Below are positions 1 through 8,326 of a stretch of DNA of 25,026 nucleotides, one piece after another. Numbering within the stretch: the stretch's first letter is position 1; every line of letters starts with the position of its first letter. The notes under the pieces are model-generated. The model worked only from the letters and a program-made list of their open reading frames with translations. It searched no databases and was not told the DNA's origin. The stretch covers positions 1 to 25,026 of the forward strand of contig JBBSJV010000008.1 in NCBI GenBank assembly GCA_038256935.1, read 5' to 3'. Made by a program: the position numbers and the translations under genes. Source of the stretch: JBBSJV01 sp038256935 (GTDB lineage: Bacteria; Patescibacteriota; JACMRA01).

Positions 1-130
1 ACAAACCAAATTTGATATCTGCTTCTTGTTGAGCAAGAGAAGGGTTTTGTAGGTCATAATCTTGAGCAACTACCTGAGCAGTTGAGACTGGACTTGTTGA
101 ATTGGTTTGAGCATTGAAAATATTGGACAT
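1..130 (-). CDS. Partial hypothetical protein, N-terminal 43 residues
   Basis: An ATG at 128-130 (minus strand) opens a frame that stays open to the window edge. The visible residues begin MSNIFNAQTNSTSPVSTAQV and are rich in Gln, Ser, Thr and Asn, with no membrane segment or signal peptide. The start lies 12 bases after the stop of the TrbL/VirB6-like gene, with no promoter between, so the two are probably co-transcribed and this may be another part of the same secretion or conjugation apparatus. No Shine-Dalgarno site is seen. The family cannot be recognised from this fragment; the rest of the gene lies outside the window. Confidence 0.6.
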   Translation of the reverse strand, partial: MSNIFNAQTNSTSPVSTAQVVAQDYDLQNPSLAQQEADIKFGL

Positions 131-142
131 AACTTTTTAATC

Positions 143-3100
143 TTAACTTGGTTGGACAAAGCTTCCCTGGTCTTTAGCTTCTTTGACTAGTCCGAAGAAA
201 TGTTGCTTGTAAGAATCTCCAAAGGCGTTGATTTGACTAATCAAATTTGCATTATTTTTGGTCAAACCGTAGGTAGAGACTTGATCAGCAGCTATTGCAG
301 CAAGAGTGTCAGTGATTTGTTTAGCTTCTTGCATATTAACATAATCAAACTCGTGATCTCTTATTGATTCTTCCTTAAGTTTAAGTAATCGAGTCTGTTT
401 TTCTTTATCATTGTATCTAGGGTTATCTGTAATAGCAACTTTTTTGAGTCTAAATTTTTCGATTGCATCAAGTTCTACTTGTCTTTCTGCAACACTACCT
501 GTAGCTAATACATTCAATTTTTTTGCTAATTCTGCCGCTTGAGTTTCGATCTCATCATAAGCTAAAGGGAGCCCATGTTCATCTACCCAGAAATTACCAT
601 CAACTATTTTTCCAAATATTGCTTTACGTTCTCCTAGATCTTGTTTAAACTTAACTGTTTCTGTCAGCTTTTTAGCTATCATTGCAGTACCAACTTTTTG
701 TAAGCTTTCTTTGGTTTCTGCAAAGTGTTCTAAACTTACTCCGGCTGTTTCTAGATCAGTAGAGTATTCGAATTGATCTGAAGCAATTGCTGTAATTGTT
801 GCAAAAGAAGCGTCTGCGTTGTCCTTAATTAGATTACCTATTGCCTTTGCTCCCTTTGTACTATTGTCTTTAAGCACCGTTTCATATTTTTTGACTGGAT
901 CCAAAGCATCGCTGACTGTAACGGCAGCAGAGTAAGTTTTATCAATAACTTGATTCCTATCTCTAAATACTTTTTCAGCACGTACTATAGCCTCATCTCG
1001 TACCGCTCTCTGTAACTCTAATTGTCTGGCTCTTTGGTCTCCTGTAACACCTTTCTTTACTAGCAACTTTTCATCTTCTTTGGATAAACCAGCTTTGATA
1101 CCTTTTCCAAGCCTTCCTTTTAGTAACTCTTCTATTGGAATACTATCAACATTTTGGGCAAGTTCTAACCTGATTGACTCATAGGCAATTTGTCTTTTAG
1201 AATCGTCATTTCCAGCTGCTAAAATTTTTCCATCTACATTATCTATTATTTGATACAGACCATCTCCAATATCAGCTTTTACTGCCGTATTAAATCTCTC
1301 AGTCATCTCGACTCGTCTTTCGGCTTCACTAGCATTTTCATATTCAGTAGAGCCAACATATTCTAAAACACTTTCATTGATAGCAGCTGCTGCTTGAAAA
1401 CCATAACTATCTATTCCATTAGCCATTCTCATCTGATGTCCTAATGTGTCTACGTTCTTTTCTCCAACTTTCTCCAAAGAGGCTCTTAATTGACTGGATT
1501 GATCTCTAATTTGAGCAATCTCGTTTTTCTGATACACGTTTAGTCCTCCTCTTTTTTTATCAAGCATCTCATCAGTACCACCACCATCTTTGAAGCCTTG
1601 AAGCACTGCATCATCCTTGAAAACTGCTCTATCAATATTATCGAATAAGAAAGGATTAGCTGCTAAGACTGCTCCAAAGTTTTTTCTACGTTTCTGATCA
1701 CCTAACAAATCTCCTCTTGTATTTGAAAGTTTTTCGATAGTTTCCGAACTAATTAACCTCCGAGCGTCCATTTGTTGAGCTAGACCAATAGCTGCAGGAT
1801 CATCAAAGATCTGAGAGGCTAAGGCCTTGTCAGTAGATGATTGGTCAATTAATCTTTCCAAAGAATGTCGTTGACCTCCATTTAGATTAGATATATCACC
1901 TTTGGCTTTTCTAATCAACTGATCCATGATAACCCTAGCATCATCTTGTCTGATAGTATCATCTTTTAAGCCCATTGCAGCTCTTCTTTCATCCCTGATT
2001 TTATCCCTAGTTTGCAACATAATAGGATCCTCTTTTCCTTCTGCCCTAGCTTTTTCTTGTATGGCTTTAATGTTTTCTTTTTCCAAAGCTCTAGAGGATG
2101 CAGCAGGAGTCAAAGCATCTGCGTAGTCGCTAGCAACGCCCACGTCTTTTAGTGCAAGATTAATTTGTGTATCCCACCAAGTATCGTTTTGAGCTTCATC
2201 AGCTTTTTCAATCTTATCAAAGAAGCCTTTTACGTTTTCGCCTAGTCTGCTCAGGTTTCTAGGAACAAACTGTACAGTCCTTCCAAAATTATCTATTCCT
2301 GAACCTACTCCCTCACCCACTTTGGCTCCAGTCCAAGTACCAGCCCTTGCAGCCCTAAGCGCTTGCCTCTGTAAAAATGCCCCCATCCCTGCCTTACCTT
2401 GTAGATTACTTAACTTGTTAGCAGTCGCCGAATCCAGCCCTTTTAGTACTTTACCAGTTCCTGAAGCTAATAAACCACCGGCTCTAATACCTTTACCTGC
2501 TGTTTTAAATACTCCTGAAAGTCCACTTTTGACACTACCAGCTGTATCAGCAATACCTTTACCAATAGTTCCCAGATCAGTATCAAATTCTTTTATAAAA
2601 TAATCATCTACTACGTATAAGGCCCCCATGGCTATACCCGCTCCTAGGACTATAAATAAAGCGTTTGTAAGCCCAGCTTGAAAACTACCACCCGCATCTT
2701 GTGCGTAGATATTAACAAAACCTAAAAAAGCCCTGGCTCCCTCACCAGCTGCTGGCGTAGTAGCTGCCCCTGCTGTTGTTGCAGTCGTACCAACATCTCT
2801 TCGTATTATTCCAGTAATAGTTGAAGAGAGAGTATTGACCATTATCAAAGCCATGATAAAGGCCGGGTAAAAGGCTACGTATTTTATAAATTTATCTACC
2901 ATTTGTTTACCAATACTTTGCCAGCTTTCAACTGGTGAAAAATATGAAGCAAGACCAATTGGCGATAAAGCCATCAAAAATATAAGCCCAACAAGTCTAA
3001 GCAGAACAACCTTTAGTGTTTTGAAAAATATCCAGATTGCAAATCCTGCCATTACCAAAGCTGTTCCCTCAGCAACAGCAGCGCTAGTTACAGTAGCAGG

Positions 3101-4849
3101 GTCAGACCCAAATAGCTCAGTAATATTTGCAAAATCGTTTTGTCCCTTAGCAACAATTCCAACATCCTCTCTATTACCAACCGTAGATGGTTTGCAGTCT
3201 TGGAGGGTTTTACCACAGCGGATATAAGAAATATTACCAATAGAACTGATGAAATTCCCAGCCAGCTTTTGGTTTATAGCTTCAGAACTAGTGCTACCAG
3301 CGTAGGCCCATTTCATCAAGTTTCCAACACCATAGCCGATATTGATGACAGCCGCTGTACCTAGAAGCGTGAATTGTAGTAACACTGCATAATACACTAT
3401 CTTCATCAAAAACTCTCCAATATTTTTCTTGATGTATTCAAGATTTAATAGGTAAGCTAGTCCAACGTATAAAAATGCACCGAGAATAAATAAATTAGCA
3501 ATACTTAAAACCGCGCCCCACATTGGCTCAATTGCAGTTATAAAGTCTTGTCCTGCGGGGTTGATAGAAAGTAAGAAAAGTACAAGCCAAGCGATTAAAA
3601 ACAATACCATGAAAGCGATCAAACTCAATACATAAAAGACAATGGCTACAAAACTCATGACTAGCTTCCAGAGGGTATCTATAAGATCATTACTATTGTC
3701 TTTGACAGTTTCAGACTCAGTGACTAATGCTCCCTCACTATTATACTCATTTCCTTGGCTATCAGTAAATGTGCCATCAGCATTTTGGGTTAAAACCTGA
3801 CCACTACAGTATTTTTTACCCTTATCAGCTTCTGTAAATGTTCTACCCTCAGGTGGATTAGCAAGAAAAGCATCGTCAATATCCCTACACTCATCTACAT
3901 TAAAAGAATTAACTGCGAAGCGGACTTGAGTGATATTTGCAGCTACATTAGATAATGCTGGATTCGTTGCTTTCCATTCTTCAAAACTGTTAGTTTTACA
4001 TAACCTAAAATCTTCACCATAACTATTTATCGGTTTTTTGAGTGAAAAATTAATTCCTAGAAACCCATTTGTGCCACATGCCTCTTGCACAATAGATTTC
4101 TGTATACACTTAGTACCGTTATTTGTGGTCCGAAAAGCAAAACAGTTTCCTCCATCATAAGCAACAATTTCACTAATATTTTCACCTTCTTTAATTTCAC
4201 CTTCTCCACTTGCAAGTAATAGATCAATGGGATCACAGTTTAAAACTGCATTGTTGGATCTGGTTGTTTTATAGGCAATGCATCGAGTTTGATTTCTAGC
4301 ATCCTGCCCATTGTTTGTACACCCGCTTACAGATAATCTAAACGTATCCCCATCACTTCCATTATCAGTGACATCACAAGACCAAGTTCCATCACTTAAC
4401 CTGATACTAGAGCCTCCACTTTCTACTGCAGTAATTTCTGCTCTTTGCTGGCAAATATTAAACGCTGCTCTGTTACACTGAGTAAACCTTGCAGTTTCTG
4501 TCTCACAAGTAGATTGATCACAGTTTGTCAGTCTGTAGTATTCTTTTCCACTATCTAACTTTGGATACCCCTCAGGTACATTTCCACAATAGGCAATGAC
4601 GCCTCCAGCTCCATCAAGAGTACAGCTACCAGCAAACTCAGGACCATTTGGATTGTCACAATCTCTATTATTAAAATCATTACAAGCGACTCGAAAAACC
4701 ACTTCAGCTCTTACTGATTCCTGAGCAGCTGTATTAATTGGAGCAATCAAGCTAAATAGTATTAAAACCAAGGAAAACACCAAACTAGGTACTCGTAAAA
4801 TTTTCCAAGTAAAGTCAAAATAACTATAAATTCTATTTGAACTATCCAT
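143..4849 (-). CDS. Giant TrbL/VirB6-like type IV secretion membrane protein
   Basis: A 1568-residue protein. Residues 20-41 form a signal peptide or signal anchor. Residues about 45-385 form a Cys-rich extracytoplasmic domain (18 Cys, from C56 to C348). Hydrophobic segments follow at about 393-427, 441-468, 482-508, 593-635, 655-675 and 728-748, with an outer loop holding C545 and C552. Residues about 760-1568 form a long charged, mostly helical tail with no cysteine. The multi-helix core, with a central loop followed by a Gly/Ala-rich segment, resembles TrbL/VirB6, the polytopic inner-membrane component of type IV secretion channels; VirB6 proteins with long extensions are known. The start is fixed by a good promoter 21 bases upstream. 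It is the first gene of a unit continuing into the gene at 1-130. The TrbL/VirB6 assignment rests on topology, not a diagnostic motif, so another large surface membrane protein remains possible. Confidence 0.65.
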   Translation of the reverse strand: MDSSNRIYSYFDFTWKILRVPSLVFSLVLILFSLIAPINTAAQESVRAEVVFRVACNDFNNRDCDNPNGPEFAGSCTLDGAGGVIAYCGNVPEGYPKLDSGKEYYRLTNCDQSTCETETARFTQCNRAAFNICQQRAEITAVESGGSSIRLSDGTWSCDVTDNGSDGDTFRLSVSGCTNNGQDARNQTRCIAYKTTRSNNAVLNCDPIDLLLASGEGEIKEGENISEIVAYDGGNCFAFRTTNNGTKCIQKSIVQEACGTNGFLGINFSLKKPINSYGEDFRLCKTNSFEEWKATNPALSNVAANITQVRFAVNSFNVDECRDIDDAFLANPPEGRTFTEADKGKKYCSGQVLTQNADGTFTDSQGNEYNSEGALVTESETVKDNSNDLIDTLWKLVMSFVAIVFYVLSLIAFMVLFLIAWLVLFLLSINPAGQDFITAIEPMWGAVLSIANLFILGAFLYVGLAYLLNLEYIKKNIGEFLMKIVYYAVLLQFTLLGTAAVINIGYGVGNLMKWAYAGSTSSEAINQKLAGNFISSIGNISYIRCGKTLQDCKPSTVGNREDVGIVAKGQNDFANITELFGSDPATVTSAAVAEGTALVMAGFAIWIFFKTLKVVLLRLVGLIFLMALSPIGLASYFSPVESWQSIGKQMVDKFIKYVAFYPAFIMALIMVNTLSSTITGIIRRDVGTTATTAGAATTPAAGEGARAFLGFVNIYAQDAGGSFQAGLTNALFIVLGAGIAMGALYVVDDYFIKEFDTDLGTIGKGIADTAGSVKSGLSGVFKTAGKGIRAGGLLASGTGKVLKGLDSATANKLSNLQGKAGMGAFLQRQALRAARAGTWTGAKVGEGVGSGIDNFGRTVQFVPRNLSRLGENVKGFFDKIEKADEAQNDTWWDTQINLALKDVGVASDYADALTPAASSRALEKENIKAIQEKARAEGKEDPIMLQTRDKIRDERRAAMGLKDDTIRQDDARVIMDQLIRKAKGDISNLNGGQRHSLERLIDQSSTDKALASQIFDDPAAIGLAQQMDARRLISSETIEKLSNTRGDLLGDQKRRKNFGAVLAANPFLFDNIDRAVFKDDAVLQGFKDGGGTDEMLDKKRGGLNVYQKNEIAQIRDQSSQLRASLEKVGEKNVDTLGHQMRMANGIDSYGFQAAAAINESVLEYVGSTEYENASEAERRVEMTERFNTAVKADIGDGLYQIIDNVDGKILAAGNDDSKRQIAYESIRLELAQNVDSIPIEELLKGRLGKGIKAGLSKEDEKLLVKKGVTGDQRARQLELQRAVRDEAIVRAEKVFRDRNQVIDKTYSAAVTVSDALDPVKKYETVLKDNSTKGAKAIGNLIKDNADASFATITAIASDQFEYSTDLETAGVSLEHFAETKESLQKVGTAMIAKKLTETVKFKQDLGERKAIFGKIVDGNFWVDEHGLPLAYDEIETQAAELAKKLNVLATGSVAERQVELDAIEKFRLKKVAITDNPRYNDKEKQTRLLKLKEESIRDHEFDYVNMQEAKQITDTLAAIAADQVSTYGLTKNNANLISQINAFGDSYKQHFFGLVKEAKDQGSFVQPS

Positions 4850-4870
4850 TTTTATTTTTGTTTATACCTT

Positions 4871-4899
4871 AGTATATCTTAGTTTTTGCTCTTTTGCAA
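4871..4899 (-). promoter_or_regulatory. Sigma70-type promoter for the TrbL-like gene
   Basis: On the minus strand TTGCAA (4894-4899) is separated by exactly 17 bases from TATACT (4871-4876). The predicted start of transcription is near 4864, giving a leader of about 15 bases before the ATG at 4849. No ribosome binding site is seen in that leader. Confidence 0.6.
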
Positions 4900-4922
4900 G
4901 GTGGGAATAATTTAGTAAAAAT

Positions 4923-5783
4923 TTACTCAAATAGCCATTTATCTAGACTTCTGATAAATCTGGGATGATCTATCACATTATGCCCAGCTGTTTTTATAAT
5001 TTCTTTTTCAACCCTTGGCTTAATTTCTTGTGAATTTGAGTATTTGATAAAATTATCATTAAATAATTTGTAAGCTGAATTGGTACTTGAGACTAGATTT
5101 AAATGATCAAAAAACCCATTTACAAAGATCATCTTTACTTTTGCTAAATCTTTTTGTTGCTCTACTGAAAGGGTTCGAAACCAAGTTTGTAATCGGTATT
5201 TATTTATGATTTCTAAACAACTCAAAAATCCTTTTCTCTCAGTGTTTTCAGCAAACATCGTCCACATTACCCGCTGTCTCAGATTACTGATCTTTGGTAA
5301 CATACTACGGATGTTTTTGAGGCTTCTTGGTTTTATAAAAAGATTAAAACTCATAACCCCTGCTAGAACAGTGGGCATACAAAACCTACTACCTGCTCCA
5401 GCTACAATTAGTTTAGAGACTTTTTTGGGGTGTTTGCCAGTGTAAAGAATAGCAATTGCCCCACCAACAGAGTGAGCAATAATTGTAAGCTTTGATTCTA
5501 CAAGGGTTTCTACGAGTTTTGGATTTTTGGATCTGATTAGTTTGGTTGCAAGATGTCTTTGATTTTGGATTTTGGATTCTGCAAAAGTTTCGATTTTATC
5601 AATTATGTCTTCATGGTCAAACCAGCTATCACGGCTAGGATGCCCAGGTAAAGTAATTGTAAAAGCTTCCATTAGGTCAGAATCAGTAGCATCTAATCTA
5701 TCTAGTTGGGATCCAAAAATTGCCCTAATATGGGGAAGCCAAAGACTATTTGTTGCCCCAGTTCCATGAATAAAAAGAATCAT
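4923..5783 (-). CDS. Alpha/beta hydrolase-fold protein
   Basis: A 286-residue protein from the start chosen here. It begins MILFIHGTGA, the usual first strand plus the HG oxyanion motif. The nucleophile elbow is AHSVGG (Ser105, an A-x-S-x-G variant of GxSxG), with Asp226 in NGFFDH and His268 in AGHN, so the full Ser-Asp-His triad is present. No signal peptide or membrane segment, so cytosolic. Substrate unknown; the fold covers esterases, lipases and C-C hydrolases. The frame opens further upstream with an ATG at 5840, giving 19 extra residues. I prefer 5783 because the extension covers a perfect TTGACA -35 box and starts inside a 19-base repeat, while family members normally begin just before the HG motif. 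No SD site. Its stop lies 22 bases before the promoter of the TrbL-like gene. Confidence 0.85.
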   Translation of the reverse strand: MILFIHGTGATNSLWLPHIRAIFGSQLDRLDATDSDLMEAFTITLPGHPSRDSWFDHEDIIDKIETFAESKIQNQRHLATKLIRSKNPKLVETLVESKLTIIAHSVGGAIAILYTGKHPKKVSKLIVAGAGSRFCMPTVLAGVMSFNLFIKPRSLKNIRSMLPKISNLRQRVMWTMFAENTERKGFLSCLEIINKYRLQTWFRTLSVEQQKDLAKVKMIFVNGFFDHLNLVSSTNSAYKLFNDNFIKYSNSQEIKPRVEKEIIKTAGHNVIDHPRFIRSLDKWLFE

Positions 5784-5804
5784 TTTATTAGTAATTTTCA
5801 ATGT

Positions 5805-5833
5805 ATTAATACCCAAAAAATCACTATTGTCAA
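5805..5833 (-). promoter_or_regulatory. Probable promoter for the alpha/beta hydrolase
   Basis: Minus strand: consensus TTGACA (5828-5833), 17 bases, then ATTAAT (5805-5810); TATTAA one base away with a 16-base spacer is an alternative -10. The leader to the ATG at 5783 would be about 15 bases, like other genes in the window. This supports the shorter start of the hydrolase. Confidence 0.5.
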
Positions 5834-5838
5834 AAGCC

Positions 5839-6076
5839 ATGCGGCGATTGAGAGAAAGGCAGGTACGTAGTACCAGCTAGAACCAGATCGGACTTGTTCC
5901 GATCCCCAAGCCATGCGGCGAGCTAGGGGAACAAGTTTCTGGAAGAAACGAACCGAAGTAGCCCGACTACCGGGTTCCCGACAAATCTATTGATTTGATG
6001 GGTGGTCTTGTTCGGGACTTTTCGATTCGTTATGCGGCGATTGAGAGAAAAATATTTTAGGGTTAGATCGCATAAC
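5839..6076. repeat. Structured intergenic repeat region with 19-base direct repeats
   Basis: ATGCGGCGATTGAGAGAAA occurs exactly at 5839-5857 and 6032-6050, and its first bases with preceding AAGCC recur at 5908-5921. Between and around the copies are perfect inverted repeats: GATCGGA/TCCGATC (5886-5892 and 5898-5904), ACTTGTTCC/GGAACAAGT (5892-5900 and 5928-5936), GGTAC/GTACC (5862-5874) and GTTATGCG/CGCATAAC (6029-6036 and 6069-6076). Base composition is visibly richer in G and C than the flanking genes. The stretch has no convincing coding frame; the frame open from 6002 is the upstream extension of comM. It fills most of the 395 bases between the hydrolase and comM. It may be a remnant of a small mobile or interspersed element; no tRNA or transposase is visible. 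Confidence 0.5.
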
Positions 6077-6157
6077 AAGTACGCGATGACAAGAAAAATT
6101 TTTCATCCACCCAAAAACATAATCAACCATTCGCTTTTCATATTTGACCTTACTTTT

Positions 6158-6163
6158 TATAAT
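6158..6163 (+). promoter_or_regulatory. -10 box upstream of comM
   Basis: A perfect TATAAT lies 15 bases before the ATG at 6179. A weak -35 candidate, TTTTCA (6135-6140), sits 17 bases upstream. The leader would be about 9 bases, and no SD site is present. Confidence 0.4.
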
Positions 6164-6178
6164 ACTCATTACTATAAC

Positions 6179-7720
6179 ATGATAACCAAAGTCTTTACTA
6201 CTGCTCAGCTTGGTTTGAGTACTCAGCTAATTGAATGCGAAGTAGATCTGACACCTGCCTTACCATCCATTGTCATTGTTGGACTTCCCGATAAAGCTGT
6301 TCAAGAAAGTAAAGAACGTATTCGCAGCAGCATCAAACAATCTGGTATAGAGTTTCCCTTAGGTAAGATCACTGTAAATTTAGCCCCTGCTGATGTCATC
6401 AAGACGGGCACAGGTTTTGACTTACCAATCAGTATTGGAATTTTAAAATTAATAGGAGAAATCAAATCAGAAATATCAGCAAAGGATTTGTTTTTAGGTG
6501 AACTTGCTTTAGATGGTAGTCTTAGACAGGTAACAGGTGTTCTCTCGGCATGTTTATGGGCCAAACAAAATGGCTATGAAAATGTTTTTGTGCCAAGTCA
6601 TAATTCTCAAGAAGCAAGTCTTGTCTCTGGGGTTACAATTTATCCAGTAGAGTCTCTAACTCAATTAATCAAGCATTTTAATAGCAATGAAAAAATTGTA
6701 CCAGTTGAACCAATTGATCTACAAAAATTAGTCAATCAATCTTTACCTGATGGAAAACTCTATCCAAATGATATGGCATACATCAGGGGACAAAATGTAG
6801 CCAAAAGAGCCTTGGAGATAGCAGCAAGCGGAGGGCACAATGTTCTTTTAATAGGCCAGCCGGGAAGTGGTAAGACCTTGATGGCTCGTAGTTACCCAAC
6901 AATCTTACCAAAACTAAGTGAGAATGAGATTTTAGAAGTCACCCAGATATATTCAGTTGCAGGACTTCTGAGACAAGGCCAGATAATCACCCAGAGGCCA
7001 TTTCGCTCTCCTCATCATACCAGTTCACACGTAGCCTTGGTTGGTGGTGGTACAAAGCTTCGCCCTGGCGATATTTCTTTAGCTCATAGAGGTATCTTGT
7101 TTTTGGATGAATTTCCAGAATTTGGTAGAGAAACAATCGAAGCCCTCCGCCAACCTCTTGAAGATGGGTTTGTAACGATCTCCAGAGCCAGTGGAAGCGT
7201 AGAATACCCGAGTCGGTTTTATTTACTAGCAGCGGCTAACCCTACTCCAAGTGGGTTTGAAAGTGATGACCCTGACGCCGTTGTAAGACCTCAAAACCAA
7301 GCTGCAATTGCCAGATACAAAGCCAAATTCAGCGGACCGATTTTAGATAGAATTGATCTCCAGGTAGAAGTTAATCGTCCCGAAAAGGATGAGCTTCAAG
7401 GAGCGGTATTAGCTGAGGACTCACAATCTATTGCCAAGCGTGTACAAAAAGCTAGGGATATTCAAAATCAAAGATTCAAAGATACTAAGATAGTAACAAA
7501 CAGTGAAATGCCCTTACCTGTAATAGAAAAATATTGCAATCTTGATCAACCCTGTAAAGACTTAATGAGTAATGCCATTGATAAGTTTAAACTGAGCGCG
7601 CGAAGCTATATGAGGATTTTAAAAGTAAGTAGAACAATAGCTGACCTTGCAGGAAACGAAAATATTCAAACAACTCATCTAGCAGAAGCCTTGCAATACA
7701 GGGGAAAGATGCTGCCTTAG
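6179..7720 (+). CDS. comM: ComM/YifB family Mg-chelatase-like AAA+ ATPase
   Basis: A 513-residue protein, the usual length for the family. In naturally transformable bacteria ComM is a hexameric helicase that drives branch migration during integration of taken-up DNA. An N-terminal Lon-like domain (about 1-170, with IVIVGLPDKAVQESKERIRS) is followed by the AAA+ core: Walker A GQPGSGKT (226-233), the FRSPHHTSS segment (275-283), Walker B ILFLDEF (306-312), GPILDRIDL with the arginine finger region (386-394) and a C-terminal helical lid containing SARSYMRILKVSRTIADL (473-490). The start at 6179 is chosen because similarity begins at MITKVFTTAQ and a TATAAT box precedes it; the frame is open back to 6002 but that part overlaps repeat DNA. 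The family's zinc-binding NPCPCG motif reads NPTPSG (354-359) and the later paired cysteines are absent. Stands alone between two intergenic regions. Confidence 0.95.
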   Translation: MITKVFTTAQLGLSTQLIECEVDLTPALPSIVIVGLPDKAVQESKERIRSSIKQSGIEFPLGKITVNLAPADVIKTGTGFDLPISIGILKLIGEIKSEISAKDLFLGELALDGSLRQVTGVLSACLWAKQNGYENVFVPSHNSQEASLVSGVTIYPVESLTQLIKHFNSNEKIVPVEPIDLQKLVNQSLPDGKLYPNDMAYIRGQNVAKRALEIAASGGHNVLLIGQPGSGKTLMARSYPTILPKLSENEILEVTQIYSVAGLLRQGQIITQRPFRSPHHTSSHVALVGGGTKLRPGDISLAHRGILFLDEFPEFGRETIEALRQPLEDGFVTISRASGSVEYPSRFYLLAAANPTPSGFESDDPDAVVRPQNQAAIARYKAKFSGPILDRIDLQVEVNRPEKDELQGAVLAEDSQSIAKRVQKARDIQNQRFKDTKIVTNSEMPLPVIEKYCNLDQPCKDLMSNAIDKFKLSARSYMRILKVSRTIADLAGNENIQTTHLAEALQYRGKMLP

Positions 7721-7747
7721 AACCTGTCCCAGATCTTTTTACCTTAG

Positions 7748-7766
7748 CGGTGATTGCGGATCACCG
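7748..7766 (+). terminator. Possible terminator hairpin after comM
   Basis: CGGTGAT and ATCACCG form a perfect 7-base-pair stem around a 5-base loop, 27 bases after the comM stop. Only TTTT about nine bases further follows, so it is a weak intrinsic terminator at best; it may be part of the repeat-like material in this gap. Confidence 0.4.
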
Positions 7767-8283
7767 TTCCCGATCTTTTGTAGAGTAACCCTTGCAGTTC
7801 CATTTTTATAGATGAGGATCATTTATAACCGCCACCTTTCCATTATCCATGCTACATAAATTAATAAATCAACTACCCCGTAGAGGCGACCACCGTGTCG
7901 CCACCCCACCCTCACCCCTTTGACGTAGGGGTGATTTCGGCATCGCCCGATGGTATTTCAAATTAAAGTAATAAATCAAACCCAAGCCCCAACAAAAAAA
8001 TGAAACATCGCAAGGATTAAAATTCTTCCCTACAAAAGAAAAGACCCTGAAAAAAATTCGCGGGAAATGGAGGTGAGTCGTTTCCTTTACGAAAAAAACG
8101 GATAAATCTAGTCCTACTTGAAAATAAATTCAAACAACCACCGCAGGGGATATCTTAGTGCCTTCGATATGACTCGTAAGCCATACTATTTAGATATTTT
8201 AAATTATAAATTTATTAAAAGTTAAAAATTCAAAAATTAATACCTTTACTCGCACCCCCTTCTAACCAAAAATAAGCTTATAC

Positions 8284-8312
8284 TTGACAAAAGAATAGTT
8301 TCCAGTTCTTAT
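8284..8312 (+). promoter_or_regulatory. rpoB promoter
   Basis: Consensus TTGACA (8284-8289) with a 17-base spacer to TCTTAT (8307-8312). A second -10-like TATACT (8279-8284) overlaps the -35 but has no -35 of its own. AAGGGA (8314-8319), 7 bases before the ATG at 8327, is the best SD-like site in the window, although it would fall at or before the transcription start if the TCTTAT box is used. Confidence 0.5.
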
Positions 8313-8326
8313 TAAGGGATATTACT

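Larger units (their letters stand above)
7721..8326. other. 606-base intergenic region before rpoB
   Basis: No coding frame, tRNA or rRNA is seen. After the comM hairpin there is a GC-rich patch (about 7875-7955) with three stem-loops: GGCGAC/GTCGCC (7885-7890 and 7897-7902), TCACCCC/GGGGTGA (7912-7918 and 7928-7934) and CATC/GATG (7941-7952). From about 7960 to 8280 the sequence is AT-rich, with GGAAA/TTTCC flanking GGAGGTGAGTCG near 8065-8090; no known structured RNA was recognised. The rpoB promoter lies at its end. Confidence 0.5.

Noticed and set aside
1926..3364. Open frames on the plus strand inside the TrbL-like gene
   Set aside because: They are antisense to a continuous 1568-residue protein and show no domains.
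5784..5840. Hydrolase start at 5840
   Set aside because: The 19 extra residues cover a TTGACA -35 box and part of a repeat; the family normally starts right before the HG motif, so 5783 is preferred. The longer form is not excluded.
5880..6000. Possible tRNA in the GC-rich structured region
   Set aside because: No acceptor stem, anticodon arm and T-arm in correct spacing; the hairpins do not make a cloverleaf.
6002..6178. Upstream extension of comM, 59 more residues from 6002
   Set aside because: It lies in repeat DNA and over the promoter; family similarity starts at MITKVFTTAQ (6179).
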